From Thermococcus onnurineus NA1 (lineage in GTDB: Archaea; Methanobacteriota_B; Thermococci; Thermococcales; Thermococcaceae), in the NCBI RefSeq assembly GCF_000018365.1, contig NC_011529.1:1116001-1180000 (forward strand): a stretch of DNA of 64,000 nt. Reading direction: 5' to 3'. Made by a program: the position numbers and the translations under genes. Under the pieces are notes generated by a model. The model was not told where the DNA came from and made no database searches. It saw only the letters and a program-made list of their open reading frames with translations. Positions 17,421-25,536 of the stretch are shown in pieces. Position 1 is the first letter of the stretch, and every line of letters begins with the position of its first letter.

Positions 17421-18669
17421 TTTTCAACCCCTCGGGGAGAGCCTTCCCCCCATTACCCCTCACCCGGAAGGCTCTCAAACCCTCAAGGCTCGGGGTTATC
17501 GTTTTTACCTTCTTCAAAATATTAAATGCCCCAACCAAGTCGGCATTAAACACAAGCCCCGTTGTGGGACACGAATAAAGACCACGAACAAATCTCGCCC
17601 CTTTATGAGGCTTCCCGCAAACGGGGCAGGTTTTAGAAGTGAAAGCCTCATCAACGACCTCAACAAGGATACCATACTCTTCGGCAACTTCCTTAAGACG
17701 TTTGATAACATAATTAAACCGCCAGACGTGAGAGAGGAGAAAATTTTGCTTCCTTCTCTTCTCAGAGTTTCTTGCTATTCCCTTTGGGTAACCAACGACG
17801 ATTTTAGAAACACCCAAATCGTAAAGCCTCCTAACTGTTTGTCTTACCACCGTGTTAATGTAGTGCTTCGCCTGAAGTTTGGCCTTTTCATGCATTCTTT
17901 TGAGTTTCCTGCTCTTTTTAGCCCCGCTTTTGCTGAGTTTCGACTGATAATCCGCAATCCTCCTCTGCCAGTAGAAGGCTATTGATTTTAGTGGTTTTCC
18001 ATTCACCAAGAAGCTTTCCCCGTTCTCGACATAAACGGCCATTAAGTTGTTCACTCCTAAGTCAATCCCTGCTGTGAGTCTTCCTTTTGGTGTTCTTGGA
18101 ACGCTGATCCATTCGTTTTTGATTAGCTTTTTCTCAACGGTGAAGCTGACATGAGCATACCATTTTTGCTTAGCATTATCATAGATGATTTCTAATCTTC
18201 CCTGCTTGCCCCTCAAGTGTATTCTCCCCTTAAACTGTATTTCGAGGCGTTTGAATTTGCCGAGACCCATTAAAATAAGCTTATTTCCTTCAATGCGGTA
18301 TTGAGTGTTTCTCAGAACGATGAAGAGCTTTCTCTTCCCGTTTTCTTTGAGGTAGTTTGGTGGTTTTGGTTTTAACCAAGTGGGGAGTTCTCCGTTCCTC
18401 TTCTTCCTGAGGAGGGAGAAGAAGCCCCGCCAAGCTTCAGCGTTTTTCCTCGCTATTGTTTGGACGGTTGCAGAACCGATTTCTTTCTTGAACTCTTCGT
18501 AAACGATTTTCTGAGTTTTCAAAAAGTCTATTGGTTTTCCTTGGAAGTATTCCTGCCGTCTAAGGTAGTTTACTCTATTCCATGCTCTGGAACTTAGGTC
18601 AGCCAACTGAAAGAGAGCCTTTTCTTGCTCTTTTGAGGGCTGGAGTTTGAGTGTCAATGTTCTCTTCAT
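17359..18669 (-). CDS. tnpB: TnpB RNA-guided nuclease of IS605-type element
   Basis: A 436-residue TnpB with the helix-turn-helix-like N-terminus, the RuvC-I motif GIDLGVNN (D203) and the RuvC-III motif NADLVGAFNI (D377). At the usual RuvC-II Glu position it has KIVVGYPKG, with Gly at 293. A Glu is present at 341 in VDEAFTSKTC, just before the zinc finger, where most family members have another residue. The zinc finger is also degenerate: C348, C351 and C367 are present, but the fourth position is Thr (CPTTG). TnpB cuts DNA next to a target motif using an omega RNA. The gene is intact in length. Confidence 0.92.
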   Translation of the reverse strand: MKRTLTLKLQPSKEQEKALFQLADLSSRAWNRVNYLRRQEYFQGKPIDFLKTQKIVYEEFKKEIGSATVQTIARKNAEAWRGFFSLLRKKRNGELPTWLKPKPPNYLKENGKRKLFIVLRNTQYRIEGNKLILMGLGKFKRLEIQFKGRIHLRGKQGRLEIIYDNAKQKWYAHVSFTVEKKLIKNEWISVPRTPKGRLTAGIDLGVNNLMAVYVENGESFLVNGKPLKSIAFYWQRRIADYQSKLSKSGAKKSRKLKRMHEKAKLQAKHYINTVVRQTVRRLYDLGVSKIVVGYPKGIARNSEKRRKQNFLLSHVWRFNYVIKRLKEVAEEYGILVEVVDEAFTSKTCPVCGKPHKGARFVRGLYSCPTTGLVFNADLVGAFNILKKVKTITPSLEGLRAFRVRGNGGKALPEGLKTHFLVGLNEAPQTSLSLARG

Positions 18670-18812
18670 TTTTCCTCGCTTTCTACTTTTTTAATCCAGA
18701 GTTTCATGGCTTCAGTTACTGCAACGCCTAAAGCTCCCCTGATTTTCCCGTATTTCTTTTCCACGAGTTCCCTGAATTTTCTTTCGACTTCATCATCAAC
18801 GGAAATTGTCAT
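18666..18812 (-). CDS. small ribbon-helix-helix protein partnered with tnpB
   Basis: A 48-residue ORF that starts at an ATG behind GAGCTTGGGGGTC and ends in a TGA overlapping the tnpB ATG (ATGA), so the two are translationally coupled. The product begins MTISVDDEVERKFRELVEKK and continues with YGKIRGALGVAVTEAMKLW. The short N-terminal beta strand and two helices fit a ribbon-helix-helix DNA-binding fold. A promoter-like CTTAAATACT lies about 40 bases upstream. A likely role is repression of the element's own transcription, inferred from the fold and position. Confidence 0.7.
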   Translation of the reverse strand: MTISVDDEVERKFRELVEKKYGKIRGALGVAVTEAMKLWIKKVESEEK

Positions 18813-18996
18813 GACCCCCAAGCTCTCACCATTAATTATTAGCATTGCTTAGTATTTAAGCTTTTCTTTGAGTGCTTTCTCGGTATGAGGGTCATTGGGT
18901 GGTTTATTGAATCCTCGCCCTAAGGAGCGAAGTTTTCAAAAGAAAAAAGATAAACCATCCAGAAACTCTTAAATATGAAGAGGGCCAAATTATAAA

Positions 18997-19054
18997 AAAT
19001 CCAAACCCTTGTATTGGGCCTAATTTCGTTTCTTGCCTCCAAGGGTTTGGATTT
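18997..19054 (+). promoter_or_regulatory. 15-bp leader hairpin before a lipoprotein gene
   Basis: AAATCCAAACCCTTG (18997-19011) pairs perfectly with CAAGGGTTTGGATTT (19040-19054) around a 28-base loop. The ribosome site GGAGGC starts on the next base, 12 bases before the ATG at 19067. TTAAATAT at 18969-18976 predicts transcription from about 18998, so the stem would be the very 5' end of the mRNA. An alternative TATA (TTATAAAA, about 18990) would place the start inside the loop. Regulatory role is inferred. Confidence 0.6.
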
Positions 19055-19066
19055 GGAGGCGCCTTC

Positions 19067-19499
19067 ATGAGAGAGACATCAAAGGTTCTAATTTTTGTAT
19101 TCCTGACGTTATTAGTCATTATCAGCGGATGTGCGAGTAATACCCCCACATCAACATCAACGGGAACGAGTCGGGGCGAACGACCACAGCAGGCTTTTGT
19201 ATCACGACGATAGGGCGATAAGCGTAAACTGGCCCTACATCAACGGCTATCCTGTCTTTGTGATGCCGCTCGACGAGGCCCGGAAGTACAGGAGGATTCT
19301 GATCAAAACCACCGGGTGGGACAACGACGACCCGGTGGGCATCGTGGGGATAACGATCCTGCTCGACGACGACTACTTCGACTGGGACGTTTTCTCCGGA
19401 ATCCCGACCAAGGAGTGGGGCCTGGATTTCAACGTCTGCGGCGTCAGCGGAGGCTGCGGTAAGGCTTGGCTGTGGGTAAGGGTGAAGCCAGAGGGCTAA
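19067..19499 (+). pseudogene. small secreted lipoprotein gene with a one-base frameshift
   Basis: The first frame gives a lipoprotein signal: MRETSKVLIFVFLTLLVIIS followed by GC (lipobox ISGC) and a Thr/Ser-rich linker. It then hits TAG after about 48 residues. The neighbouring frame reads ANDHSRLLYHDDRAISVNWP on to VKPEG and a stop at 19499. The two join if one G is removed from the run CGGGGCG near 19172-19175; the total length of 433 bases is one more than a multiple of three. The mature part (about 110 residues, with one Cys pair NVCGVSGGC) matches no family I know. Either a G-run sequencing error or a recently inactivated gene. Confidence 0.7.
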
Positions 19500-19537
19500 G
19501 GCTTTCCCTTCTTTTCCAAATTTTAAAAGGTGAAGAA

Positions 19538-20215
19538 TCACTCTTTTGGCTCCAGATGCGCCCTCTTAACCTCAAGAACGCCGGAATAGCTGCACTCGTC
19601 CCACCGCTTTTCTACCTCATCGAAGACTATCCTGGCTTTGAAGAAGGGCGCATCGCGAACGAAGGTCTCAAACTCGCCACCCTCGCCAGCGACGTGAATG
19701 CTGTACTTTTCGTGAATTTTGATAAGCTCTTCTAAAGCTTTCTCGTCTATCCTCCTTCCGAGCCACTTCTGGTCGAGGCCGTAAGCGGAAACGCCGACCA
19801 TCACGATGTCAAAGATGTTTATCAGCTCGCGCATGTAGTCAACCGGATCGCGATGCCAGGCGGGAGCGAAGCTCTCAAGTCCGAGCTCTTCTGCAACCCT
19901 ATCAACCCTCTTCTTCTGGTACTCGCTCGCTAAAGCTCCAGCAACGATGCCGTCTACCTTCAGCCCCTCAAGGACGGCCTTCATGTCTTCGACTTCCTTC
20001 TCCTTCTCGCCGCTGGTGAAGCCCTTAATGAGGGGTATTCCAATCGCTTTGGCCTGAAGCTCGGTCAGGTGAATGTTCGGCACGTGGTACATGTAGCTCT
20101 CGTCGCTCTCGCTAACCATGCTGACAAGATATTTGACCTCAAAGCCCTGCTTCAGAGCCCAGTATAGGGCATAGTTCGAATCCTTACCGCCGGAGTAGAG
20201 CACTGCAACGCGCAT
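19538..20215 (-). CDS. dph6: diphthine--ammonia ligase (Dph6-type ATP-PPase)
   Basis: About 225 residues. The PP-loop [15 protein letters not shown] at the N-terminus and the [10 protein letters not shown] motif near the C-terminus define the MJ0570/Dph6 family, which amidates diphthine to diphthamide on elongation factor 2 using ATP and ammonia. The ATG at 20215 is preferred over the GTG at 20224, which lies within the GGGTGAGAG ribosome site. Divergent from the IPCT/DIPPS gene. Confidence 0.87.
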   Translation of the reverse strand: MRVAVLYSGGKDSNYALYWALKQGFEVKYLVSMVSESDESYMYHVPNIHLTELQAKAIGIPLIKGFTSGEKEKEVEDMKAVLEGLKVDGIVAGALASEYQKKRVDRVAEELGLESFAPAWHRDPVDYMRELINIFDIVMVGVSAYGLDQKWLGRRIDEKALEELIKIHEKYSIHVAGEGGEFETFVRDAPFFKARIVFDEVEKRWDECSYSGVLEVKRAHLEPKE

Positions 20216-20308
20216 CTCTCTCACCCGAAAGTTTTAAATCACCTTCAGTTAATTTAATTTCAGACTTCTAATCCAACGCACTTGAAATGCCTTAAAAAGG
20301 TGATGCCC

Positions 20309-21586
20309 ATGGTTCCAACTACGGCAGTGATTCTGGCAGCTGGCCTCGGGACAAGGATCGGCGGAAGGCCCAAAGGACTGCTCAAGGTAGCAGGAAGAGA
20401 AATACTCTACCGCACCATGAAGCTTCTGAGCAATGAGGGAGTCAAGAGGTTTGTTATAGTCACCAACGAGCACTATGTCGAGCTTTACAGAGAGTTCATC
20501 GAAAAACACGGCTTCAATGCAGAGTTCGTGACAAACCCCACCCCGAAGCGAGGAAACGGCTACTCCCTTCATCTCGCGAGGGGAAGGGTTAGTGGAAGGT
20601 TTGTCCTCGTAATGAGCGACCACGTATATTCGGAAGCCTTCGTCAGGGGAGCAGTGAAGGGTAAAGGACTCATAGCGGATAGGAAACCAGAATGGGCCGA
20701 CGTTGAAGAGGCCACCAAGGTAAAGGTCGAGAACGGAAAAGTGACGAGAATCGGGAAGGATCTCCCGAGGTGGGATGCCGTAGATACCGGTTTCTTCGTC
20801 CTCGAGGAGGATATCTTTGAAGTCACATCCTCACTAGTCATGGAGAAGGACAGCTTTGAGCTTAGGGAGGTTGTTGAAAGGGCAAAGCTGAAAGTTACCT
20901 TCGTTGACGGCCTTCCATGGATCGATGTGGACACTCCAGAGGACGTCAAGCGCGCCAGGAGGATGCTTATTAAGAGCGCTGTTAAAGAAACTGGCGATGG
21001 TTTCATCAGCAGGCATCTGAACAGGAAGATTTCAACCGAGATGAGCATACTGCTGATCGAGTACGTCAGCCCAAACTTAATGACCGTCGTTACGTTCCTC
21101 TTTGGCCTGCTCTCGGCACTGCTAAACCTCTGGAATCCAGCGGTAGCTGGAATTCTGTACCAGCTCAGTTCAATCCTTGACGGGATGGACGGTGAACTGG
21201 CTCGAGCGAGACTGCAGACAAGCCGCTTTGGGGGCTATGTTGATTCCCTCCTCGACCGCTACGTGGATGGAGCATTTTTGGCCCTACTCGCATACTCAAC
21301 GCTAAGCGAACCAGTCTGGTGGCTCGTAGCTCTGTTGGCCTTGTTAGGCTCAGTGATGGTGAGCTACTCCACAGAGCGCTTTAAAGCGGCCTACTGCAAG
21401 GATGCTTACAGAGCCGTTCCAACGCTTCGATATCTGCCGGGCAAGAGAGATGAGAGGATATTTTTAACGATGATCCTGCTCCTTCCCGGCCAGGTTAAGG
21501 CTCTCTTTGCTCTCCTGGCAGTTTTGACGAACCTCCGGGTTGCACTTACCCTCTACCTCGTTAAGAAAAACCTCCCAAGAATTTAA
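20309..21586 (+). CDS. bifunctional IPCT / DIPP synthase
   Basis: About 425 residues with two domains. The N-terminal nucleotidyltransferase (LAAGLGTRIGGRPKGLLKV, about residues 8-26) makes CDP-inositol from CTP and inositol-1-phosphate. The C-terminal membrane domain (from about residue 240) carries the CDP-alcohol phosphotransferase motif DGMDGELARA...GGYVDSLLDRYVD and joins CDP-inositol to inositol phosphate. The product is di-myo-inositol-1,1'-phosphate-phosphate, which is dephosphorylated to the heat solute DIP. I chose the ATG at 20309, six bases after AAGGTGAT; 20303 is possible. Followed by inositol-1-phosphate synthase. Confidence 0.92.
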   Translation: MVPTTAVILAAGLGTRIGGRPKGLLKVAGREILYRTMKLLSNEGVKRFVIVTNEHYVELYREFIEKHGFNAEFVTNPTPKRGNGYSLHLARGRVSGRFVLVMSDHVYSEAFVRGAVKGKGLIADRKPEWADVEEATKVKVENGKVTRIGKDLPRWDAVDTGFFVLEEDIFEVTSSLVMEKDSFELREVVERAKLKVTFVDGLPWIDVDTPEDVKRARRMLIKSAVKETGDGFISRHLNRKISTEMSILLIEYVSPNLMTVVTFLFGLLSALLNLWNPAVAGILYQLSSILDGMDGELARARLQTSRFGGYVDSLLDRYVDGAFLALLAYSTLSEPVWWLVALLALLGSVMVSYSTERFKAAYCKDAYRAVPTLRYLPGKRDERIFLTMILLLPGQVKALFALLAVLTNLRVALTLYLVKKNLPRI

Positions 21587-21646
21587 CGGGCGAAAACTAT
21601 TTAACTGCCATAAAATATCTCATAAACAAGCAAAGGAGGTGGAAGG

Positions 21647-22795
21647 ATGGTTAGGGTTGTAATCCTCGGACAGGGCTACGTTGCCAGCATCTTTGCGAGC
21701 GGTCTTGAGAAGATAAAGGCCGGAAAGCTTGAGCCCTACGGCGTCCCCCTGGCCGACGAGCTTCCAATTAAGATAAAGGACATTGAAATAGTTGGCTCCT
21801 ACGACGTCGATGCCTCTAAGGTTGGCAAGGACCTCTACGAGGTCGTCAAGGCCTACGATCCAGAGGCGCCAGAGAGCCTCAGAGGAATAACCGTGAGGAA
21901 GGGAATCCACCTGAGGAGCCTCAAGAACCTGCCGATTGAGGCCGTTGGTCTGGAGGACGAGATGAGCCTTAAGGACGCCATTGAACACCTCGTAAACGAG
22001 TGGAAGGAGCTCAGGGCTGAGGTCTTCATCAACGTCTGCACCACCGAGGCCTTCGTTCCCTTCGAGAGCAGGGAGGAGCTTGAGAAGGCCATCGAGGAAG
22101 ACAACAGGGACAGGCTCACGGCAACGCAGGTCTACGCCTACGCCATTGCCCAGTACGCCAAGGAGGTCGGCGGCGCTGCCTTTGTCAACGCTATTCCGAC
22201 CCTCATCGCCAACGACCCGGTCTTTGTAGAACTCGCCAAGGATAGCAACATGGTCATCTTTGGTGACGACGGTGCCACCGGTGCAACCCCATTCACCGCC
22301 GACGTACTCAGCCACCTCGCCCAGAGGAACCGCTACGTTCTCGACATAGCCCAGTTCAACATCGGTGGAAACAACGACTTCCTGGCCCTCACCGACAAGG
22401 AGAGGAACAAGAGCAAGGAGTTCACCAAGAGCTCCATCGTCAAGGATCTGCTCGGCTACGACGCGCCGCACTACATCAAGCCGACCGGCTTCCTCGAACC
22501 GCTCGGCGACAAGAAGTTCATCGCCATGCACATCGAGTACGTCAGCTTCAACGGCGCCCATGACGAGCTCGTCATAACTGGAAGGATAAACGACAGCCCT
22601 GCTCTGGCCGGCCTGCTCGTTGACCTCGCCAGGCTCGGCAAGATAGCCCTCGACAAGAAGGCCTACGGAACCGTCTACGAGGTCAACGCCTTCTACATGA
22701 AGAACCCGGGACCGAAGGAGAAGGGCAACATCCCGAGGATCATCGCCCACGAGAAGATGCGCATGTGGGCCGGTCTCGAACCCAAGTGGCTCTGA
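21647..22795 (+). CDS. ino1: inositol-1-phosphate synthase
   Basis: A 382-residue NAD-dependent enzyme that converts glucose 6-phosphate to inositol-1-phosphate, the first step towards DIP. It starts MVRVVILGQGYVASIFASG (Rossmann-like) and carries the family stretches NVCTTEAF, FGDDGATGATPFTADVL and NIGGNNDFLAL. The ribosome site AAAGGAGGTGGAAGG is strong. Together with the upstream gene it forms the complete DIP synthesis pair, 60 bases apart and likely one transcript or two coordinated ones. Confidence 0.93.
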   Translation: MVRVVILGQGYVASIFASGLEKIKAGKLEPYGVPLADELPIKIKDIEIVGSYDVDASKVGKDLYEVVKAYDPEAPESLRGITVRKGIHLRSLKNLPIEAVGLEDEMSLKDAIEHLVNEWKELRAEVFINVCTTEAFVPFESREELEKAIEEDNRDRLTATQVYAYAIAQYAKEVGGAAFVNAIPTLIANDPVFVELAKDSNMVIFGDDGATGATPFTADVLSHLAQRNRYVLDIAQFNIGGNNDFLALTDKERNKSKEFTKSSIVKDLLGYDAPHYIKPTGFLEPLGDKKFIAMHIEYVSFNGAHDELVITGRINDSPALAGLLVDLARLGKIALDKKAYGTVYEVNAFYMKNPGPKEKGNIPRIIAHEKMRMWAGLEPKWL

Positions 22796-22859
22796 GCCTT
22801 TCTCCCTTTTTCCAATAAAGTTTTAATCCCCTTGCCCTACTTTTCTCGGAGGGAAGCCG

Positions 22860-23462
22860 ATGAGCTGGAAGAGGGGAGCCTATCCAGAGTTCACGCTCGA
22901 GGATGTCATTGCGGTTCTGTTTATGCTGAGAAATCCAGCGGGTAGAAAAACTATCTCGGAGGTTCTCGACCTCGGTGAGGGGAGTGTTAGAACTCTCTTG
23001 AAGAAGCTTGCCGGTCTCGAAGTCATTGAGTCGACTCAGAGAGGGCACTCACTAAATGATAAGGGCCTGAAACTCCTCGAAAGAATCTCCAAGAGCTTCT
23101 CAGAAGTTCAAAAAATAGGGAAAGTTGAAGATTATCCAGCCTATGCTCTTATCGTGAAGGATCCGCCAGAGTTCAAAAGTATAGAGCTCCGCGACGAGGC
23201 AATAAGGTTCTTCGCGAAGGGAGCGATGATACTCGTCGTTAAGAAGGGTGAGCCAGTCTTTCCAGAGGATAGTAGGCCACTTAGTGACACAATGCCTGAA
23301 CTGGCAGAAAAGCTCAAGAAGGCATTTCAACTGGAAGAGAGCGATCTTATCGTGGTTACCTGGGCTGAGAAGGAGCCCGAGGCCATGAAGAGCGCCTATC
23401 ATGTAGCCTTGTTCTTGAAAGGGGAGGAGCTTCCAGAGGACATCCAGTGCCTTGTGAGGTGA
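22860..23462 (+). CDS. DUF4443-type winged-helix protein
   Basis: A 200-residue protein. The N-terminal half is a helix-turn-helix: FTLEDVIAVLFMLRNPAGRK, then SEVLDLGEGSVRTLLKKLAG and a wing ending QRGHSLNDKG. The C-terminal half is a mixed domain of the DUF4443 type. It is likely a transcription regulator with a ligand-binding tail. It is four bases upstream of pyrF, so control of pyrimidine genes is possible but unproven. Confidence 0.65.
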   Translation: MSWKRGAYPEFTLEDVIAVLFMLRNPAGRKTISEVLDLGEGSVRTLLKKLAGLEVIESTQRGHSLNDKGLKLLERISKSFSEVQKIGKVEDYPAYALIVKDPPEFKSIELRDEAIRFFAKGAMILVVKKGEPVFPEDSRPLSDTMPELAEKLKKAFQLEESDLIVVTWAEKEPEAMKSAYHVALFLKGEELPEDIQCLVR

Positions 23463-23466
23463 CTGC

Positions 23467-24114
23467 ATGACATCCCACAAAGAGCGCAAGCTTATACTGG
23501 CGTTAGATGTCTACGAACAAGACAGGGCGTTGGAGATAGCCAAATGCACAGCTGATTATCTCTGGGCTATCAAGGTAAACTGGCCGCTTATAATCGGCTC
23601 GGGTTTGAGAATCATCACGGAGCTGAAGCAGGTTACGGGTCTCCCCATAATAGCGGACTTAAAGCTGGCGGACATTCCAAACACGAACAGGCTCATAGCA
23701 AGCAGAGTTTTCGAAGCGGGGGCAGATTACGTAATTGCTCATGGTTTTGTTGGCAAAGACAGCGTTAAGGCCACCATGGATCTCGGGAAGACGATAATCG
23801 TCGTCGAGATGAGTCACCTAGGGGCAAAAGAGTTCATTCAGCCTGCAGCAGACAAGCTCATCAAGATGGCAAACGAGCTCGAGCCTTTCGGTGTTATCGC
23901 CCCAGCAACGAGGCCCAAGCGCGTCGCTTACATCCGTGAGAGGCTCAAAAAGGAGGTTAAAATCCTGACCCCCGGTGTCGGGGCACAGGGAGGAAAGGCT
24001 TGGGAAGTTTTAAAGGCCGGCGCCGACTACATCATCGTCGGGAGGAGCATCTACGCAAGTGAGAACCCAAGGGAGAGTGCGAGAAAGCTCCACGATGAAA
24101 TAATGGGGGTGTGA
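23467..24114 (+). CDS. pyrF: orotidine 5'-phosphate decarboxylase
   Basis: A 215-residue TIM barrel for the last step of UMP synthesis. The signature LALDVYEQDRALEIA, the catalytic K-D-K-D region (IKVNWP and IADLKLADIPNTN) and the phosphate-binding GVGAQGG...IIVGRSIY are visible. Length is right for archaeal PyrF. The stop lies three bases before the ATG of the PUA gene. Confidence 0.93.
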   Translation: MTSHKERKLILALDVYEQDRALEIAKCTADYLWAIKVNWPLIIGSGLRIITELKQVTGLPIIADLKLADIPNTNRLIASRVFEAGADYVIAHGFVGKDSVKATMDLGKTIIVVEMSHLGAKEFIQPAADKLIKMANELEPFGVIAPATRPKRVAYIRERLKKEVKILTPGVGAQGGKAWEVLKAGADYIIVGRSIYASENPRESARKLHDEIMGV

Positions 24115-24116
24115 AG

Positions 24117-24635
24117 ATGGAGCTGAAAGTCAAGCACCCGCTCAGCAAGAAGGAGGTAAAAGAGATAATTCGTGAGATGAGCGAGATCTTTGGAGAAGAG
24201 GTCGCCCAAAAGCTAATCAAGAAAAAGGACAGAGTCGAGCTAGCCGAGTTCGACAAGACTACCGAGATAATCATCGTGAACGGGAAGCCGACATTCATAA
24301 GGCGGAAGGACCTAATCTTCCCGCTCGTTATAGCGCTCTACGAACTGTCCAATGAGGAAGACCTGAGAACCTGGAAGCGCAGGGTTGTCGTCGATGCCGG
24401 GGCGGTGCCCTTCATTCTTAAGGGCGCCGATGTAATGGCGGCTGGAATAACCGACGCCGATGAGGGAATTAAAGAAGGTGATTTCGTCTTCGTCGTCGAG
24501 GAGGACTACGGCAGACCTCTCGCAATTGGGATAGCCCTAATGAGCGGAAAGGATATGAAGGAGAAGCCCAAAGGCAAAGCCGTCAAGGTCATACACCACG
24601 CAAAGGACAGGATATGGGAGCTAACGGTGGGATGA
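24117..24635 (+). CDS. PUA-domain RNA-binding protein (MCT-1/COG2016-like)
   Basis: A 172-residue protein with an N-terminal alpha/beta domain ([20 protein letters not shown]) and a C-terminal PUA domain ([20 protein letters not shown], then [14 protein letters not shown]). The arrangement matches archaeal COG2016, related to MCT-1/Tma20, which act on ribosomes in translation recycling. The archaeal role is inferred. The start is the ATG at 24117; the GTG at 24111 is in the ribosome site. Two bases separate its stop and the next ATG. Confidence 0.82.
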   Translation: MELKVKHPLSKKEVKEIIREMSEIFGEEVAQKLIKKKDRVELAEFDKTTEIIIVNGKPTFIRRKDLIFPLVIALYELSNEEDLRTWKRRVVVDAGAVPFILKGADVMAAGITDADEGIKEGDFVFVVEEDYGRPLAIGIALMSGKDMKEKPKGKAVKVIHHAKDRIWELTVG

Positions 24636-24636
24636 T

Positions 24637-25089
24637 ATGGAAAAAAGGGAGAGAAAGAAGATTAGAGTCCTCGCCGGCGGAGTCTTTGACCTCCTCCACG
24701 TTGGCCACATCCACTTTTTGAGCCAGGCAAAGAGCCTTGGAGATGAGCTGGTGGTCATAGTCGCCCACGATGAGACGGTTAGAATGCAGAAGCGCCGCGA
24801 GCCGGTGAACCCAGCTGAAGACAGAGCCGAGCTTTTGAGAGCACTCAAGATGGTGGACGAGGTATACATTGGCTCTCCAGGGACGATAGACTACGAGCTT
24901 GTCAGGAAAATAAATCCGGATATTGTTGCAATAGGGCCCGATCAGAGATTCAGCTGCGAGAGGCTGAAGGAGGAACTGAGAAAGCACGGAATAAACTCCG
25001 AGGTCATAAGGATCCCATACCTCTACAAAGAGGATAGGGCAAAGACGAGCAAAATAATTCAAAGGATAGTGGAAACATACTGTGAGTGA
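24637..25089 (+). CDS. ribL: archaeal FAD synthetase
   Basis: A 150-residue nucleotidyltransferase with the HxGH motif [10 protein letters not shown] and KTSKIIQ near the C-terminus (the RTSxI-like site). This matches archaeal RibL, which adenylates FMN to FAD and is related to glycerol-3-phosphate cytidylyltransferase. The CTP enzyme is the alternative, but the size and the GPDQRFSCE stretch favour FAD synthetase. Last gene of a run from 22860. The following 96 bases hold no gene. Confidence 0.85.
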   Translation: MEKRERKKIRVLAGGVFDLLHVGHIHFLSQAKSLGDELVVIVAHDETVRMQKRREPVNPAEDRAELLRALKMVDEVYIGSPGTIDYELVRKINPDIVAIGPDQRFSCERLKEELRKHGINSEVIRIPYLYKEDRAKTSKIIQRIVETYCE

Positions 25090-25185
25090 TTCCAGCTCTG
25101 ATTTCAGTCCTTATTTCATCACGGATCCTTCCCAACGGGAGTTGGAGCCGATTCCGACACTTATTTCGCTTGTCCTAGATTAACG

Positions 25186-25536
25186 TTAGAGCTTAAAACG
25201 TCCCATGTACTCCCTCAGGAACTCGGGGTCTTCCCTCTTAACGGCACTCATTAACTCGTTGAATTTCTTTTCGCCAAGGGCCAGCTTGAGATAGTAGTAG
25301 AGGTTAACTGCATCCTCCACGATGGCGCTCTGCCTCCTGCCCTCTTCTCCGTAGAGCTCGATGAGCTTCCTGTTCATGTCGAGGCTTATGTAGAGGGTCT
25401 TCTGCTTCTTCTCCTTCTTCAGGTCTTTTGATTTCAATTTGACCTTCTCCTCCAGCTTCTTTGGCCTGGAAGGCTTGGTAAGCTCGTTAACGGAACCGTC
25501 AAAAAGTCTCGGGATTTTATCCTTCGACAATCTCAA
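25186..25536 (-). CDS. RHH-like protein next to ParA
   Basis: A 116-residue protein with a lysine-rich first half (KKLEEKVKLKSKDLKKEKKQ) and a second half that looks like a ribbon-helix-helix: KTLYISLDMNRKLIELYGEE, then RRQSAIVEDAVNLYYYLKL. The gene begins 20 bases inside the 3' end of parA, so the two are translationally coupled. A basic DNA-binding partner encoded after a ParA ATPase fits a centromere-binding (ParB-like) role; this is inference from position and fold. Confidence 0.6.
   Translation of the reverse strand: MRLSKDKIPRLFDGSVNELTKPSRPKKLEEKVKLKSKDLKKEKKQKTLYISLDMNRKLIELYGEEGRRQSAIVEDAVNLYYYLKLALGEKKFNELMSAVKREDPEFLREYMGRFKL

Larger units (their letters stand above)
17300..18950 (-). 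mobile_element. IS605-type element carrying tnpB and an RHH gene, without tnpA
   Basis: Limits are approximate. The element contains tnpB (17359-18669) and the overlapping RHH gene (18666-18812). At the 3' side is a nested hairpin (17335-17384), and at the other side a small TCGC/GCGA subterminal hairpin near 18914-18927. The word GGGCGAGGATT occurs near both ends in opposite orientation (17350-17360 on plus, 18908-18918 on minus). No terminal inverted repeats are expected for this family. With no tnpA, movement would need a transposase from elsewhere. Exact ends need comparison with an empty site. Confidence 0.65.

Noticed and set aside
21620-22750. 376-codon frame antisense to inositol-1-phosphate synthase
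   Set aside because: Shadow of a strongly recognised gene; no ribosome site or family match.
25090-25185. Minus-strand GTGATGA followed by CTGA, resembling half of a C/D sRNA
   Set aside because: Only one box pair, with an eight-base guide; the second pair is missing.
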